A DNA stretch of 64,000 bases, from positions 4,256,501-4,320,500 of the forward strand of contig NC_004722.1 of assembly GCF_000007825.1 (NCBI RefSeq), written 5' to 3'. Below the pieces are notes generated by a model that worked only from the letters and a program-made list of their open reading frames with translations, ran no database searches and was not told the origin of the DNA. The position numbers were made by a program, and so were the translations under genes. Below are positions 8,466 through 18,296 of the stretch, piece after piece (the stretch's first letter is position 1; each line of letters begins with the position of its first letter). This stretch comes from Bacillus cereus ATCC 14579 (GTDB lineage Bacteria > Bacillota > Bacilli > Bacillales > Bacillaceae_G).

Positions 8466-10787
8466 TCATCTATTATGTGTTTTATCATATGTGATTTTAC
8501 TTTTAAAGGTTCCATTTTCCCCTTTAAAAACATAGGAAATAGCACCTTGCTTGTCCGTGCGCCATATCGCACTCCCCATCTTCTCAAAACGCTCTATCAC
8601 TTCTTTATGCGGGTGTCCATACCTATTCTGCTTACCAACAGATATAATCGCTACACGAGGCTGCATGACGTTCAAAAAAGGCTCTATAGATGACGTATTA
8701 CTCCCATGATGAGCAACTTTTAAAACATCCACTTGTAAATCTGGATATGCCTCTACTAAAATCTTTTCCCCTTCTTCTTCCAAATCGCCTGTAAATAGCC
8801 ACTTCAACCCTCCAAATTTTGCCCATATTACAATTGAAGCGTTATTTTCGCTTTTTTCTTTTCCTTTTGGAGCTAAAACGAAAAATTCCGCTTCATTTAC
8901 ACTCCAACTCGCCCCTTCCCCCACTTCAGTTATTTTCATTTCCTTTTCTAATGCCTGTTTCTTGACTACTTTTTCTAATACTGCATCTTTTCCCTTTCGG
9001 CCAAATACCACTTCTTTTACAGGTATATATGATAATAATTCTTGTGCAGCACCTATATGATCTGCATCTCCATGCGTTACGATTAATTTATCAATTGTTT
9101 TAATACCTTCTTTTTGTAAAAAGGGTATTAAAACATCATTCCCAACAGAAAATTCATGCTTTTTTTGTTGCCATTCTTCCTTATTCACACGAAGCGTTCC
9201 ACCTGTATCAATAAGATAAATCCCTTTATCATACGGAAGGCGAATTAATATTGCATCACCTTGTCCAACATCAATAAATGTTACACTTCCGCTTCCTCTA
9301 AAATATGGATATATATAATGACATGTGCTAATAAAAAGAAATACACTTGCAACTATACAAACTATTTTTTTCGGCGCTCTTCTTTCCCAAACCATCAATA
9401 TGCTGACAATACTCGCGCAATATACAGCTACAAGATTGAGGGGCGTTTCCCCGAAGATAAGCTGGGTAAATGGTAAACTTTCACAATAACTTAGAAAATC
9501 ATTAGACATACTCAAGCCTATTGATAATACATCGGCAAATCCTTTTGCGAGAAACGGGACAATTGGCATACACAGTAAAATAATAATGCTACATGGTAAT
9601 ACAATGATAGATAAAAACGGAACGTATAAGAGATTGAGGAGAATGCTATATGGAGAAAAATAACCAAAGTGATATAACAAAATCGGAGTACTAACGAGCT
9701 GTGAAATGATAGAAATATAAATAGAATTCCGGATTACTCCGTTGCTACTCCCTAACAATAACGGAGCAGACAAAAGTAAAGCGAAGCTACCTACAAAAGA
9801 AAACTGAAATCCAATATTAAAAACAAGATAAGGGTCATATATAAGCATGCATATAGCTGTTACACTTAAAGCATCTAAACTAGACAAACGAATCGAGCAC
9901 ATAAAAGCAATCAACATCAAAACTCCTGTTATAGAAGCTCTTATAACAGAGGGTGACGCCCCTGCTAAAACCATATACAAAGGAATACAAACGATAAGGC
10001 AAATTGTTGCTACCTCCCTTGTCGCACCGCTTCTTAGCAAAATAAAATATACTATTACCATTAACAATACAATGTGCGAACCTGAAATTGCTAACAAATG
10101 TACAAGACCAAATTGTTGATATTGCTCTTCCACTTCAAACGTCATTTGTTGTCTATCACCAAATAGTAATGCATTCATAAAAGCACCTGATTGCTCTGGA
10201 AACATTTCTGTAACTTTCGAGATTGCTTGTTGCCTCAAAAGAAGAATCCATTGCGTAAGCGACAGTGATGTTTTATAGCATTCAGAAATATATGTAGCCT
10301 CAAATGTGAAATGAATATGTTGTTTGTATAAATAATCACGGTAATTAAAACCATGAAAATTCCGAGCTGTTTCCGGTTCTTTCCTCTCACCCTCGAATAC
10401 ACATGATATCCCTGCGTATAATTGTTGCATTTTTTTCTTTTCCAAAGCTGATTTTATTCTATAACTTAACTGCACTATATTTTTATTCTGATCTTCAAAT
10501 TGAAAAGATAGGCGATCCCCATTAACAAGTGGTGTATTTTGTATAACCCCTCTTGTAACTCCATAGGACTCCCCTAGAGGCTTATTCCACGTTTGAACAT
10601 AGGAAGTGTATATAACGCTACTAAAGCACGCTACAATACAAAAAATGAAGGTTTTACGCGAAGTGCGATATAAACAGAAGAAAACATTTAAAAAGAGGCA
10701 AAAAACTATCAATAAAAGTGACGAGGAAAAGGCAATTGCAATCCCTATTATAAACGAGATTGCAACATACCCCCATTGTTCTTGCAA
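8466..10787 (-). CDS. comEC: DNA internalisation channel protein ComEC
   Basis: Membrane channel that carries transforming DNA across the cytoplasmic membrane. It has 773 residues: N-terminal membrane helices with an OB-like extracytoplasmic part, the ComEC competence domain (about 200-470) with many helices, and a C-terminal metallo-beta-lactamase domain showing VGQGDAILI, THGDADHIG and AHHGSNTSS. The start is TTG at 10787 preceded by AAGGAGTGAG. It is the third gene of comEA-comEB-comEC. The reading frame is intact. Confidence 0.95.
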   Translation of the reverse strand: MQEQWGYVAISFIIGIAIAFSSSLLLIVFCLFLNVFFCLYRTSRKTFIFCIVACFSSVIYTSYVQTWNKPLGESYGVTRGVIQNTPLVNGDRLSFQFEDQNKNIVQLSYRIKSALEKKKMQQLYAGISCVFEGERKEPETARNFHGFNYRDYLYKQHIHFTFEATYISECYKTSLSLTQWILLLRQQAISKVTEMFPEQSGAFMNALLFGDRQQMTFEVEEQYQQFGLVHLLAISGSHIVLLMVIVYFILLRSGATREVATICLIVCIPLYMVLAGASPSVIRASITGVLMLIAFMCSIRLSSLDALSVTAICMLIYDPYLVFNIGFQFSFVGSFALLLSAPLLLGSSNGVIRNSIYISIISQLVSTPILLYHFGYFSPYSILLNLLYVPFLSIIVLPCSIIILLCMPIVPFLAKGFADVLSIGLSMSNDFLSYCESLPFTQLIFGETPLNLVAVYCASIVSILMVWERRAPKKIVCIVASVFLFISTCHYIYPYFRGSGSVTFIDVGQGDAILIRLPYDKGIYLIDTGGTLRVNKEEWQQKKHEFSVGNDVLIPFLQKEGIKTIDKLIVTHGDADHIGAAQELLSYIPVKEVVFGRKGKDAVLEKVVKKQALEKEMKITEVGEGASWSVNEAEFFVLAPKGKEKSENNASIVIWAKFGGLKWLFTGDLEEEGEKILVEAYPDLQVDVLKVAHHGSNTSSIEPFLNVMQPRVAIISVGKQNRYGHPHKEVIERFEKMGSAIWRTDKQGAISYVFKGENGTFKSKITYDKTHNR

Positions 10788-10809
10788 CTTATACTCACTC
10801 CTTATAGCA

Positions 10810-11367
10810 TCATTTTTGCTTTCGTGAATACTGCTGTAATTCTTCCATTGATAAATTATCTTTTTCTAAAGACGCAAATAATTCTTTCAACTCTGTATAA
10901 CGTTTTTGATCCTCTAATGCAGCAATATCATATTCTAGCGGAACGTGTTTCACTGTTACATTCGCTTGTTCAAATAACTCTATGGCGTATGGATGATTTT
11001 TATAATCCTGCGCATAATAAACCGCTGTAATACCACTTTGAATAATTGCCTTACAACATTGTAAACAAGGGAAATGCGTAACGTAAATTTCTGCTTCCTC
11101 TGTTTTCGCACCAAACTTGGCACATTGTAATAAAGCATTCATTTCGGCATGAATTGTCCGAACACAATGATTATCGATTACGTAACAACCATCATCTATA
11201 CAATGTACGCCACCTTTAATTGAACCATTATATCCACCAGCAATAATTCGTTTATCGCGAACGATTGTCGCTCCTACCGCAAGCCTTGTACATGTACTAC
11301 GCAAAGATAGTAGATGGCTTTGCGTCATAAAATATTGATCCCATGAAATTCGTTCCATATTTTTCAC
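10810..11367 (-). CDS. comEB: ComE operon protein 2, dCMP deaminase family
   Basis: 185-residue zinc-dependent deaminase of the dCMP/cytidine family. Zinc and catalytic motifs HAEMNALLQC and PCLQCCK are both intact. In B. subtilis ComEB is encoded in the late competence operon, though its deaminase activity is not itself needed for DNA uptake. The ATG is preceded by AGGTGAAAAAT; the gap to comEC is only 22 bases. Confidence 0.93.
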   Translation of the reverse strand: MKNMERISWDQYFMTQSHLLSLRSTCTRLAVGATIVRDKRIIAGGYNGSIKGGVHCIDDGCYVIDNHCVRTIHAEMNALLQCAKFGAKTEEAEIYVTHFPCLQCCKAIIQSGITAVYYAQDYKNHPYAIELFEQANVTVKHVPLEYDIAALEDQKRYTELKELFASLEKDNLSMEELQQYSRKQK

Positions 11368-11421
11368 CTACTTTTTTGTCTACTTGTAGTGTAGCGAAAG
11401 AAGAAAAACTTCGTCAATCTT

Positions 11422-12021
11422 TTACGGAATAATAATTTGATCTTTTATCTTTTCAAGAGACTTCGCACCAATCCCATCAATCTCTAATAAATCTTCTATT
11501 TTCTGAAACGGACCATGTTCTTCTCGATATTTCAAAATACTTTCTGCCTTTCGAGAGCCAATCCCTGTAATTTTTTCTAGTTGTTCTTTCGCCGCTGTAT
11601 TTATTCGAATCTTGCCATCTTCCTTAGAAGAAGTAAGCACCCCTTGTTCTGATTCATTTTTACTCGGTATATAAAGGAGCATTTGATCTTGTACAATTTG
11701 TGCTAAATTCACTTTTTTCATATCTACTTCTGATAAAAAACCACCAGCCTTTTGAACCGCATCCTTTACGCGATCTCCTTCCTTCATTTCATATACCCCT
11801 TCTTTACTAACCGCTCCTTTCACATCAATTATAATTGTTCTTTTCTGTTCCTTTGTATCCGATATTTTCGGTTTACCCTTTTTTTCGATTTCCTTCTCTT
11901 GTACATTCATTGTAATAGGCGTTCGTTCTACACTCTGATTCGTTTTCCAAAAAACAAGAAAAAGTAAAGTTCCAATAATAACTACTAAACCTAACCACTT
12001 TTTCGGAAAATCCCACATCAT
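11422..12021 (-). CDS. comEA: Competence DNA receptor ComEA
   Basis: Membrane-anchored double-strand DNA receptor for transformation. It has 199 residues: one N-terminal membrane helix (about 8-25), an SLBB-like segment (IIIDVKGAVSKEGVYEM, about 64-80), and a C-terminal helix-hairpin-helix pair (KITGIGSRKAESIL and EIDGIGAKSLEKI) that binds DNA. GAGGTG precedes the ATG. It is the first gene of the comE operon and divergent from comER, the arrangement known in B. subtilis. Confidence 0.95.
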   Translation of the reverse strand: MMWDFPKKWLGLVVIIGTLLFLVFWKTNQSVERTPITMNVQEKEIEKKGKPKISDTKEQKRTIIIDVKGAVSKEGVYEMKEGDRVKDAVQKAGGFLSEVDMKKVNLAQIVQDQMLLYIPSKNESEQGVLTSSKEDGKIRINTAAKEQLEKITGIGSRKAESILKYREEHGPFQKIEDLLEIDGIGAKSLEKIKDQIIIP

Positions 12022-12098
12022 TTTACACCTCTAATCATAAATTTATAACATCATTCATATTGTTTAGGAGAAAGCTGTTACGAAGGAGGGATGAAACT

Positions 12099-12926
12099 TT
12101 GAACATAGGAATTATAGGGACAGGAAACATGGGGAATATACTAATCGATGCATTTTTAGAAACCCGTGCTGTCAAACCTTCGTGCCTTACAATCATTAAT
12201 CGAACGCCTGCAAAAGCATATCATATAAAAGAAAAATACCCTTCTGTTCATATAGCAAAAACAATCCCGGAAGTAATCGAACAATCACAACTTATTTTTA
12301 TTTGTGTCAAGCCGATAGATATATACCCTATCCTAAAAAAATACGCTGAACATTTTTCTGATGAAACGTGCTTAGTTTCTATTACAAGTCCAATATCTCC
12401 ATCACAATTAGAGACTCTCGTACCTTGCCACGTCGCGCGTATCATTCCAAGTATCACAAATCGCGCGCTCTCTGGCGCCTCACTATTTACATTTGGAGAT
12501 AATTGCTCTGAAGAATGGCAACAAAAACTACTTCGTCTATTCAAAAACATTTCTACACCTCTTGTAATAGAAGAAGATATAACGCGCGTTTCATCTGATA
12601 TAGCAAGTTGCGGTCCTGCTTTCTTTAGTTATTTACTACAATGCTTCATTAACGCTGCTGTAGATAAAACAAATATTACACACGAAGAGGCTACTACTTT
12701 AGTAAGTGAAATGGTCGTGGGGATGGGGAAATTACTTGAAAAAGAAATCTTCACATTACCTACCTTACAAGAAAAGGTTTGCGTGAAAGGCGGCGTTACT
12801 GGGGAAGGCATTCGGGTTTTAGAAGAGCACGTTGGAGATATGTTCCATAAGTTAATCGAGCGAACACATGAAAAATTTGATGAAGATTTAGAATGCGTTG
12901 ATCAGCAATTCAATAAACACACATAA
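12099..12926 (+). CDS. comER: ComER, pyrroline-5-carboxylate reductase-like protein
   Basis: Late-competence protein of the ProC fold; the B. subtilis relative is transcribed opposite comEA and has been linked to sporulation and biofilm, while its enzyme activity is unclear. The N-terminal NAD(P)-binding motif is IGIIGTGNMGNIL. I choose the TTG at 12099, giving 275 residues, because GAAGGAGGGATGAAAC sits directly before it; an upstream in-frame ATG has no such site. The C-terminal ProC-like region includes GGVTGEGIRVLEE. Confidence 0.9.
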   Translation: MNIGIIGTGNMGNILIDAFLETRAVKPSCLTIINRTPAKAYHIKEKYPSVHIAKTIPEVIEQSQLIFICVKPIDIYPILKKYAEHFSDETCLVSITSPISPSQLETLVPCHVARIIPSITNRALSGASLFTFGDNCSEEWQQKLLRLFKNISTPLVIEEDITRVSSDIASCGPAFFSYLLQCFINAAVDKTNITHEEATTLVSEMVVGMGKLLEKEIFTLPTLQEKVCVKGGVTGEGIRVLEEHVGDMFHKLIERTHEKFDEDLECVDQQFNKHT

Positions 12927-13069
12927 TAAATACGTCATTTTCATTCCAAATCCTTTTTATAAATACTTACTTTTTTACAATACATTTTCACTTCAACTAC
13001 TATTCCCGCACTTTACTCATACGATCTTCAGATTATGCTAGAACTAAAAATACATCTTCTTTATAAAAC

Positions 13070-13094
13070 AAAAGCAACCTTCTCGGTTGCTTTT
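13070..13094 (-). terminator. Terminator of yqeM
   Basis: AAAAGCAACC, five-base loop, GGTTGCTTTT just past the yqeM stop. It may also end comER transcripts, which run convergently. Confidence 0.85.
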
Positions 13095-13097
13095 GTT

Positions 13098-13847
13098 TTA
13101 TCCGTTTTTCTTCGCCATGAAGAAAATACGCTCTGTTTGTTCTGTAACTTCAAGTCGCTCAAAATCACCTGTTACACGAAGCACTGTAAAACCTGCTTCT
13201 TCAAGCCATTTCGTTAACTCTTCCACTTGATATGCACGTTGCACGTGACATTCGTCAAACCGATGGTACACATCTTCTTCCGGATCTTGAACAAAGAATG
13301 TTAAATCATGCTCTACACTATTTGATTCTTCACCAGGGAAGCAATTCCAAATAAGAGATATTTCTTCTCCATTCACTGTATACGTTTCATTTTGAAATAC
13401 ATGATGTATTTTATATAAAGAATGTACATCAAATAAAAACAAACCATCTTGACGTAAATGGTGAAATACTCTTCTAAATGTTTCTTGTACTCCATCTTCT
13501 TGCAATACATAATTTAATGAATCACAAAAGATGGTTACACAATCAAACTCACCTGGAACATCAAGCTCTCGCATGTCTTGTTGATAAAAAGGAATAAAGT
13601 ATCCCTCTCCTCCTAGTTTTTGCTGAGCGACTGTTAACATTTCTTCTGAAAGATCGACACCTATTAAATCGTAACCCTTTTGCACAAGCGGCAGGGTTAC
13701 ATTACCCGTACCGCATGCTACATCAAGAATTTTTGCCTCTTTCATATCTGCCTGCTGTAAACTTTCCTCTGTAAATTCCACCCATTTATCATAAGGGACA
13801 TCATTCATTAGTTCGTCGTACAACAATGCAAATTGTTCGTATTTCAT
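13098..13847 (-). CDS. yqeM: Class I SAM-dependent methyltransferase YqeM
   Basis: 249-residue methyltransferase with the SAM motif ILDVACGTGNVTLPL (about residues 40-54) and the acidic GVDLSEEML strand. The substrate is not known. The gene overlaps the rsfS stop by four bases (ATGA type), so it is coupled to the ribosome-maturation cluster yqeG-yqeH-aroE-yhbY-nadD-yqeK-rsfS. Confidence 0.9.
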   Translation of the reverse strand: MKYEQFALLYDELMNDVPYDKWVEFTEESLQQADMKEAKILDVACGTGNVTLPLVQKGYDLIGVDLSEEMLTVAQQKLGGEGYFIPFYQQDMRELDVPGEFDCVTIFCDSLNYVLQEDGVQETFRRVFHHLRQDGLFLFDVHSLYKIHHVFQNETYTVNGEEISLIWNCFPGEESNSVEHDLTFFVQDPEEDVYHRFDECHVQRAYQVEELTKWLEEAGFTVLRVTGDFERLEVTEQTERIFFMAKKNG

Positions 13848-14200
13848 TGGCCTAACTCTTCTGTAATATCTTCACGTGGCACATCGCCCCATAGACGCTC
13901 TAAATTATAGTGATTACGCTCATCTTTATGGAATACATGAGCAACTACATCTCCAAGATCAACTAATACCCAACGTGCTTCGTCAAACCCTTCCATACGT
14001 TGTACGTCGATTTGGAACTCATGTGCTTTTGATTTAATTTCACGTGCAATTGCTTGCACTTGTTTGTCTGAATTCCCGTGACAAATAATGAAATAATCTG
14101 CAATTGGTGAAATACCTTGCATATTTAGGACAACCATATCTTCTGCTCTCTTATCATCAGCTGCTTTTGCCGCTAATACTAATAAATCTTTATCGTTCAT
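13844..14200 (-). CDS. rsfS: Ribosome silencing factor RsfS (YqeL)
   Basis: 118-residue Iojap/RsfS protein that binds L14 and blocks subunit joining when cells starve. The family core (VLNMQGISPIADYFIICHG and VLVDLGDVVAHVFH) is complete. It overlaps yqeK upstream and yqeM downstream by four bases each, so all three are translated as a coupled group. Confidence 0.95.
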   Translation of the reverse strand: MNDKDLLVLAAKAADDKRAEDMVVLNMQGISPIADYFIICHGNSDKQVQAIAREIKSKAHEFQIDVQRMEGFDEARWVLVDLGDVVAHVFHKDERNHYNLERLWGDVPREDITEELGQ

Positions 14201-14766
14201 TTACTCATTTCCTCCTTGATAACTGCATTGTATGTTTGGAATGTTAATGGATAAATCGTCTGATCTTTTTCCATTAAAAATTGAATTGTTCTCTTTAACG
14301 CAAATAATAAAGCTTGATTTATATCCGTATATGCGAGTTTACGAGCCTCTTCCACTCCTGGAAACTTTCGCCCAGGTTCAATGTAATCAGCTACATAAAT
14401 CACTTTATCTAACATCGTCATATTCTCATGACCACTTGTATGATATGTAATAGCTTGCAAAATTTCAGAATCCGTAATGCCTACTTCTTTTTCTACTAAG
14501 TATGCCCCAACAGGTGCATGCCATAACTCTTTGTTATAGCAAAGTAAATCTTTCGGCAAATCTTCACGTTTAATAATCTCTTCCATCTCTGAAATCGCTC
14601 TACATTTCGCATAATCATGGAATATAGCTGCCATCTCTGCTTTTTTTTCGTCCACACCGTATAACTTAGCAAGCTCAATCGCTGTCTCCATTACACCAAT
14701 TGTGTGTATATAACGTTTTTCATGCATTTGTTGTTTGACAATATGCAGTGCATTCTCACGATTCAT
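14197..14766 (-). CDS. yqeK: Bis(5'-nucleosyl)-tetraphosphatase YqeK (HD domain)
   Basis: HD-domain metal-dependent hydrolase; YqeK relatives cleave Ap4A symmetrically. Metal ligands are seen in [16 protein letters not shown] and HAPVGAYL, plus the later [11 protein letters not shown] segment. I start at the ATG at 14766 ([14 protein letters not shown], 189 residues), preceded by GAGAGGAATGG; the open frame continues upstream to 14943, but that part lies within nadD and is not family sequence. It overlaps nadD by 11 bases. Confidence 0.93.
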
Positions 14767-15325
14767 ACAACCCATTCCTCTCGATATATACCTGTACTTT
14801 TTCGGGAAGTAAATATTTACACGTTTTCTTCTCCTTATATCTCTCACGTAATAAGGATGAAGAAACTGCAAATTCCGGAATTTCCACTGTAGTAATCTTA
14901 TATGGTGTATGCAATGTATACCCAGGTCTTGCAACTCCAACAAACGTTACAAGATTAAGTAAAGCTTCAATGTTATACCACTTCGGTAAATACTCAACCA
15001 TATCCCCACCAATAATAAAGTGAAACTGCACATCCGGATACTTCTTCGTCAATTGTAACATAGTGTCATACGTATAAGATGGGCCCTTCCTACTTAGCTC
15101 TTCTAAACAAATAGAAAAGTGCTCTTCTGCCTCAGTCGCGAGCTCTAACATATGTAAACGACTTTCTACACTTGTAATATTCCGCCCTTGTTTATGTGGC
15201 GGAATCTGGTTTGGCAAGAACCATACTTCTTCCAAGTTCAAAGCGTGATATACTTCATTTGCAATTAGCAAATGTCCATAGTGAGGCGGATCAAATGTAC
15301 CGCCAATGATGCCAATTTTTCTCAA
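14756..15325 (-). CDS. nadD: Nicotinate-nucleotide adenylyltransferase NadD
   Basis: Converts nicotinate mononucleotide and ATP to deamido-NAD in NAD synthesis. It has 189 residues. The nucleotidyltransferase signature [12 protein letters not shown] (about 9-20) and the C-terminal SSSLLRER motif are intact. It overlaps yqeK at its 3' end. Confidence 0.96.
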
Positions 15326-15351
15326 AAGAAACGCCCCTTCCTTTTACATAC

Positions 15352-15387
15352 AGCAACTCTCCTCGGTTAGGAATGAAGAGAGTTGCT
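15352..15387 (-). terminator. Hairpin between yhbY and nadD
   Basis: AGCAACTCTC / GAGAGTTGCT, a ten-pair stem with a 16-base loop, in the 137-base gap. There is no strong T run on either strand, so it may be an attenuator or processing site rather than a full terminator. Confidence 0.4.
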
Positions 15388-15462
15388 ATTAATAAAAGTT
15401 CAATTGGTTTCGCTCTCTACATCATTACGCATAAACGATAAAAATAGCGCATGCTAGTCTTT

Positions 15463-15757
15463 TTATCGAGGAAGCTTAATTTGTTTATTTTCTCTTGATT
15501 CTTTGTATAAAACGATTGTGCTTCCAATTACTTGAACGATTTCAGCACGTGCACCTTTTGCAAGTTCTTCCGCAACCTCACGGCGATCAAATTCACAGTT
15601 TTGTAATACACTTACTTTAAATAACTCACGAGCTTCTAAAGTATCTGCGATTTGTTTAATCATATTTTCATTTACTCCGCCTTTTCCTACTTGAAAAATT
15701 GGTGTTAAATTGATGTGCTTGTGCACGTAAAAATCTTTTTTGTTTTCCTGTTAACAT
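15463..15757 (-). pseudogene. yhbY: RNA-binding protein YhbY (YqeI), frameshifted by one base
   Basis: CRM-domain RNA-binding protein linked to 50S assembly. The natural start is the ATG at 15757 (MLTGKQKRFLRAQAH), preceded by GGAGG at good spacing, but that frame runs out within about twenty codons. The conserved remainder (LTPIFQVGKGGVNENMIKQ to the end, stop at 15463) continues in the next frame. Removing one T at 15710-15711 restores a 97-residue protein of normal size. The downstream frame alone could start only from a GTG without a ribosome site. This is either a real mutation or a sequencing error. Confidence 0.85.
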
Positions 15758-15762
15758 ATATG

Positions 15763-16596
15763 TTAGCCTCCAAGCTTTTCTATAACTAATTGTTTCATTC
15801 TTTCGATATTTGGCGTGCGTCCTGTCCACATTTCAAATGCAAGTGCTCCTTGATAAACAAACATATCAATACCATTTTGAATGATTGCACCTTGCTCTTT
15901 TGCCTCACATAAAATTTTCGTTTCAAATGGATTATAAATTATATCTGATACAATCGTTCCTTTTTTTAACGAACAAATTTGTAATGGCGTATGTTCTACG
16001 TGTGGATGCATACCTATCGTTGTCGTCTGAATGATAATATCATAATTTCCTTGTTCTTCTGTCGCTTTTTCTAACGACAAAGCAACAGAATTAACATCGG
16101 CCGTACGTGCAGCAATAAGTTCCTTTGCCTTATCTACTGTACGATTGGCTACATCAATCTCTTTTACACCTACATCAGCAAGAGAAAAATAAATAGCTCG
16201 GCTAGCACCACCTGAACCAAGTAACAAAATACGTTTCCCTTGAAGTGGTTCATTACTAATTGACTGCAACGCTCGAACAAAACCAATCCCGTCTGTATTA
16301 TAGCCAATTAATCTTCCATCCTTATGAACCACTGTATTTACTGCACCGATTTTCCTTGCCAATGGGTCAATCTCATCCAAATACTCCATAATAGCAACCT
16401 TGTGCGGAGTTGTTACATTAAATCCTGAAATACCTAATGCTTTTAAACCTCTTACTGCTTCCCCTAGCAATTCCTCTTCAACAAGGAACGCATGATAATG
16501 GGCATCCATATTCAAGTGTTCAAATGCGTCGTTATGCATAACGGGTGATAATGAATGTCCAATTGGATTTCCGATTACACCATATAATTGTTTCAT
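15763..16596 (-). CDS. aroE: Shikimate dehydrogenase (NADP+)
   Basis: Reduces 3-dehydroshikimate in aromatic amino-acid synthesis. It has 277 residues. Substrate-binding GNPIGHSLSPVMHN (about 9-22), the catalytic lysine in NVTTPHK, NTDGIGF, and the NADP motif LLLGSGGASRAI (about 125-136) are intact. GGAGAGGG precedes the ATG at 16596. It is embedded in the yqe ribosome-maturation cluster, as in B. subtilis. Confidence 0.96.
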   Translation of the reverse strand: MKQLYGVIGNPIGHSLSPVMHNDAFEHLNMDAHYHAFLVEEELLGEAVRGLKALGISGFNVTTPHKVAIMEYLDEIDPLARKIGAVNTVVHKDGRLIGYNTDGIGFVRALQSISNEPLQGKRILLLGSGGASRAIYFSLADVGVKEIDVANRTVDKAKELIAARTADVNSVALSLEKATEEQGNYDIIIQTTTIGMHPHVEHTPLQICSLKKGTIVSDIIYNPFETKILCEAKEQGAIIQNGIDMFVYQGALAFEMWTGRTPNIERMKQLVIEKLGG

Positions 16597-16611
16597 AAAT
16601 CCCTCTCCATA

Positions 16612-17717
16612 TTAAATTAAAGATTTACGTAGTGAAACACTTACTCCTTTTGGTACGTGTGCAACAATTTTTGCTCCTGGTTCGGGGGGGGGGCCCATCC
16701 TAATCCAAAAAATACAACATCCGTTTTAGGTTCACGAATATTAAATTCGTATTTCACTAGCTCAGGCATATTTGCTAATTCTTCTGGCGTTGGTGGGCTT
16801 AGTAAATCCCCGGCATGATTTTTATATAATTCATCTGCTTTCTCAAGCTTTGTACGATGGATTGTTAAGCGATTCGAGAAGTGACAAGTAAATGCACGAC
16901 GACCACCACTTACATAATCAAAACGTGCCAATCCACTAAAGAATAACGTTTGTTCTTCATTTAATTGGAATACCATCGGCTTAATTTCTTTTGTTGGTGT
17001 AATAAGCTTTAAGCTTTGCTTTCCAACATAATGAGCCATTTGGTGGTGGTTAATAATACCTGGCGTATCATATAAAGAAGACTCTTCGTCCAATGGAATA
17101 TCAATTAAATCAAGTGTTGTTCCTGGGAAATGAGATGTTGTAATTACATTTTCAGTCTCATCACTAAATTCTTTAATCATACGATTAATAAATGTCGATT
17201 TCCCTACATTCGTACATCCAACAACATAAACATCTTTGCCGCCGCGATAATACTCAATAGCATCTGCTAATTCAGCGATTCCTTGTCCCTTCGCTGCACT
17301 AATTAAAAAGACATCTTCTGGTTTTAATCCTAGCTGCTTTGCACTATAGCGCATCCAATGTTTTACTTTATCATGTTTTACTGACTTTGGAATTAAATCA
17401 GCTTTATTTCCAACAAGTAATACTTTATTATTCCCTACGAAACGATGTAAGCCAGGTAACCAGCTACCATTAAAATCAAAAATATCTACAATTTTGACTA
17501 CTAATGCATCTGATTTTCCAATTCCATTTAAAATGCGTAGGAAGTCATCATCTGTTAACGATACATCTTGAATTTCATTGTAATGCTTCAAGCGAAAACA
17601 ACGTTGACAAATAACTTGTTCTTTCTCTAAAGATGAGGCAGGAGCATACCCCACTTCGTTTTTATTTTCTGTTTGAATTTCTACACCGCAACCAATACAT
17701 TTAATTGTTTCAGTCAA
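16612..17717 (-). pseudogene. yqeH: Ribosome-biogenesis GTPase YqeH, C-terminus out of frame after a poly-G run
   Basis: Circularly permuted GTPase for 30S assembly: N-terminal zinc knuckle (C7, C10 and a later CQRC), G4 NKAD (about 104), then G1 GCTNVGKST (about 168) and G3 DTPG. As written, the frame runs to a stop at 16641 (358 residues) and ends with an unusual WAPPPNQEQKLLH tail. The conserved tail (EPGAKIVAHVPKGVS to a stop at 16612) lies in another frame after ten consecutive G (plus strand 16684-16693). One more base would restore 368 residues. The homopolymer also replaces about four codons of normal sequence, so it looks like a sequence artefact. Confidence 0.85.
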
Positions 17718-17720
17718 ACT

Positions 17721-18233
17721 TTATTCCTCCCAGTTAATTAAACCTTTTTTCTTCATATTTTTCATAATTCTTCGTTCAATTTTTCGATTAAAGCGCGTTA
17801 CTAATCCGTCCGTTTGTGCTACCGGTACAACTAAAATTGTATGAAGGCCTACTCGGTTTCCACCAAGCACGTCAGTCAGTAACTGATCTCCAATTACTAC
17901 AACTTCATCTGGCTGCAAACGCATCTCTTGTATCGCACGCTTAAATGCGCGAACAAATGGTTTACGTGCACTATGAATAAATGGAATACCTAATGGATCA
18001 GCAAAATCTTTTACACGTTGCTCATTATTATTTGAAACGACCGTTACTTGAATGCCTTGCTCTTTCATTTCCAAAAACCATTTTTCAAGTTGCGGTGTTG
18101 CATTGGGACGATCCCATTCAATTAAAGTGTTATCTAAGTCAGTAATAACACCTTTAATCCCACGTTTTTTTAAATCTTCTGGTTGAACATGATATACATT
18201 TTTCACATATTCATTTGGTAAAAATAGTTTCAA
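17721..18233 (-). CDS. yqeG: YqeG family HAD-type phosphatase
   Basis: 170-residue HAD IIIA hydrolase with nucleophile motif DLDNTLIEWD (about 33-42), VVSNNNEQR, and the acidic motif GDQLLTDVLGGNRVG. The substrate is unknown. It is the first gene of the yqeG-yqeH-aroE-yhbY-nadD cluster; three bases separate it from yqeH. Confidence 0.92.
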   Translation of the reverse strand: MKLFLPNEYVKNVYHVQPEDLKKRGIKGVITDLDNTLIEWDRPNATPQLEKWFLEMKEQGIQVTVVSNNNEQRVKDFADPLGIPFIHSARKPFVRAFKRAIQEMRLQPDEVVVIGDQLLTDVLGGNRVGLHTILVVPVAQTDGLVTRFNRKIERRIMKNMKKKGLINWEE

Positions 18234-18296
18234 TTTCTTTCACCTCTTTGAGGATTTTTCATAAAATTTTTCGACAACATTTTTCGATATATAACC

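Noticed and set aside
16681..16693. Poly-G tract as a phase-variation switch of yqeH
   Set aside because: YqeH is a core ribosome factor and the tract also replaces conserved codons; a sequence artefact is the simpler reading, so I list it only as a finding to check.
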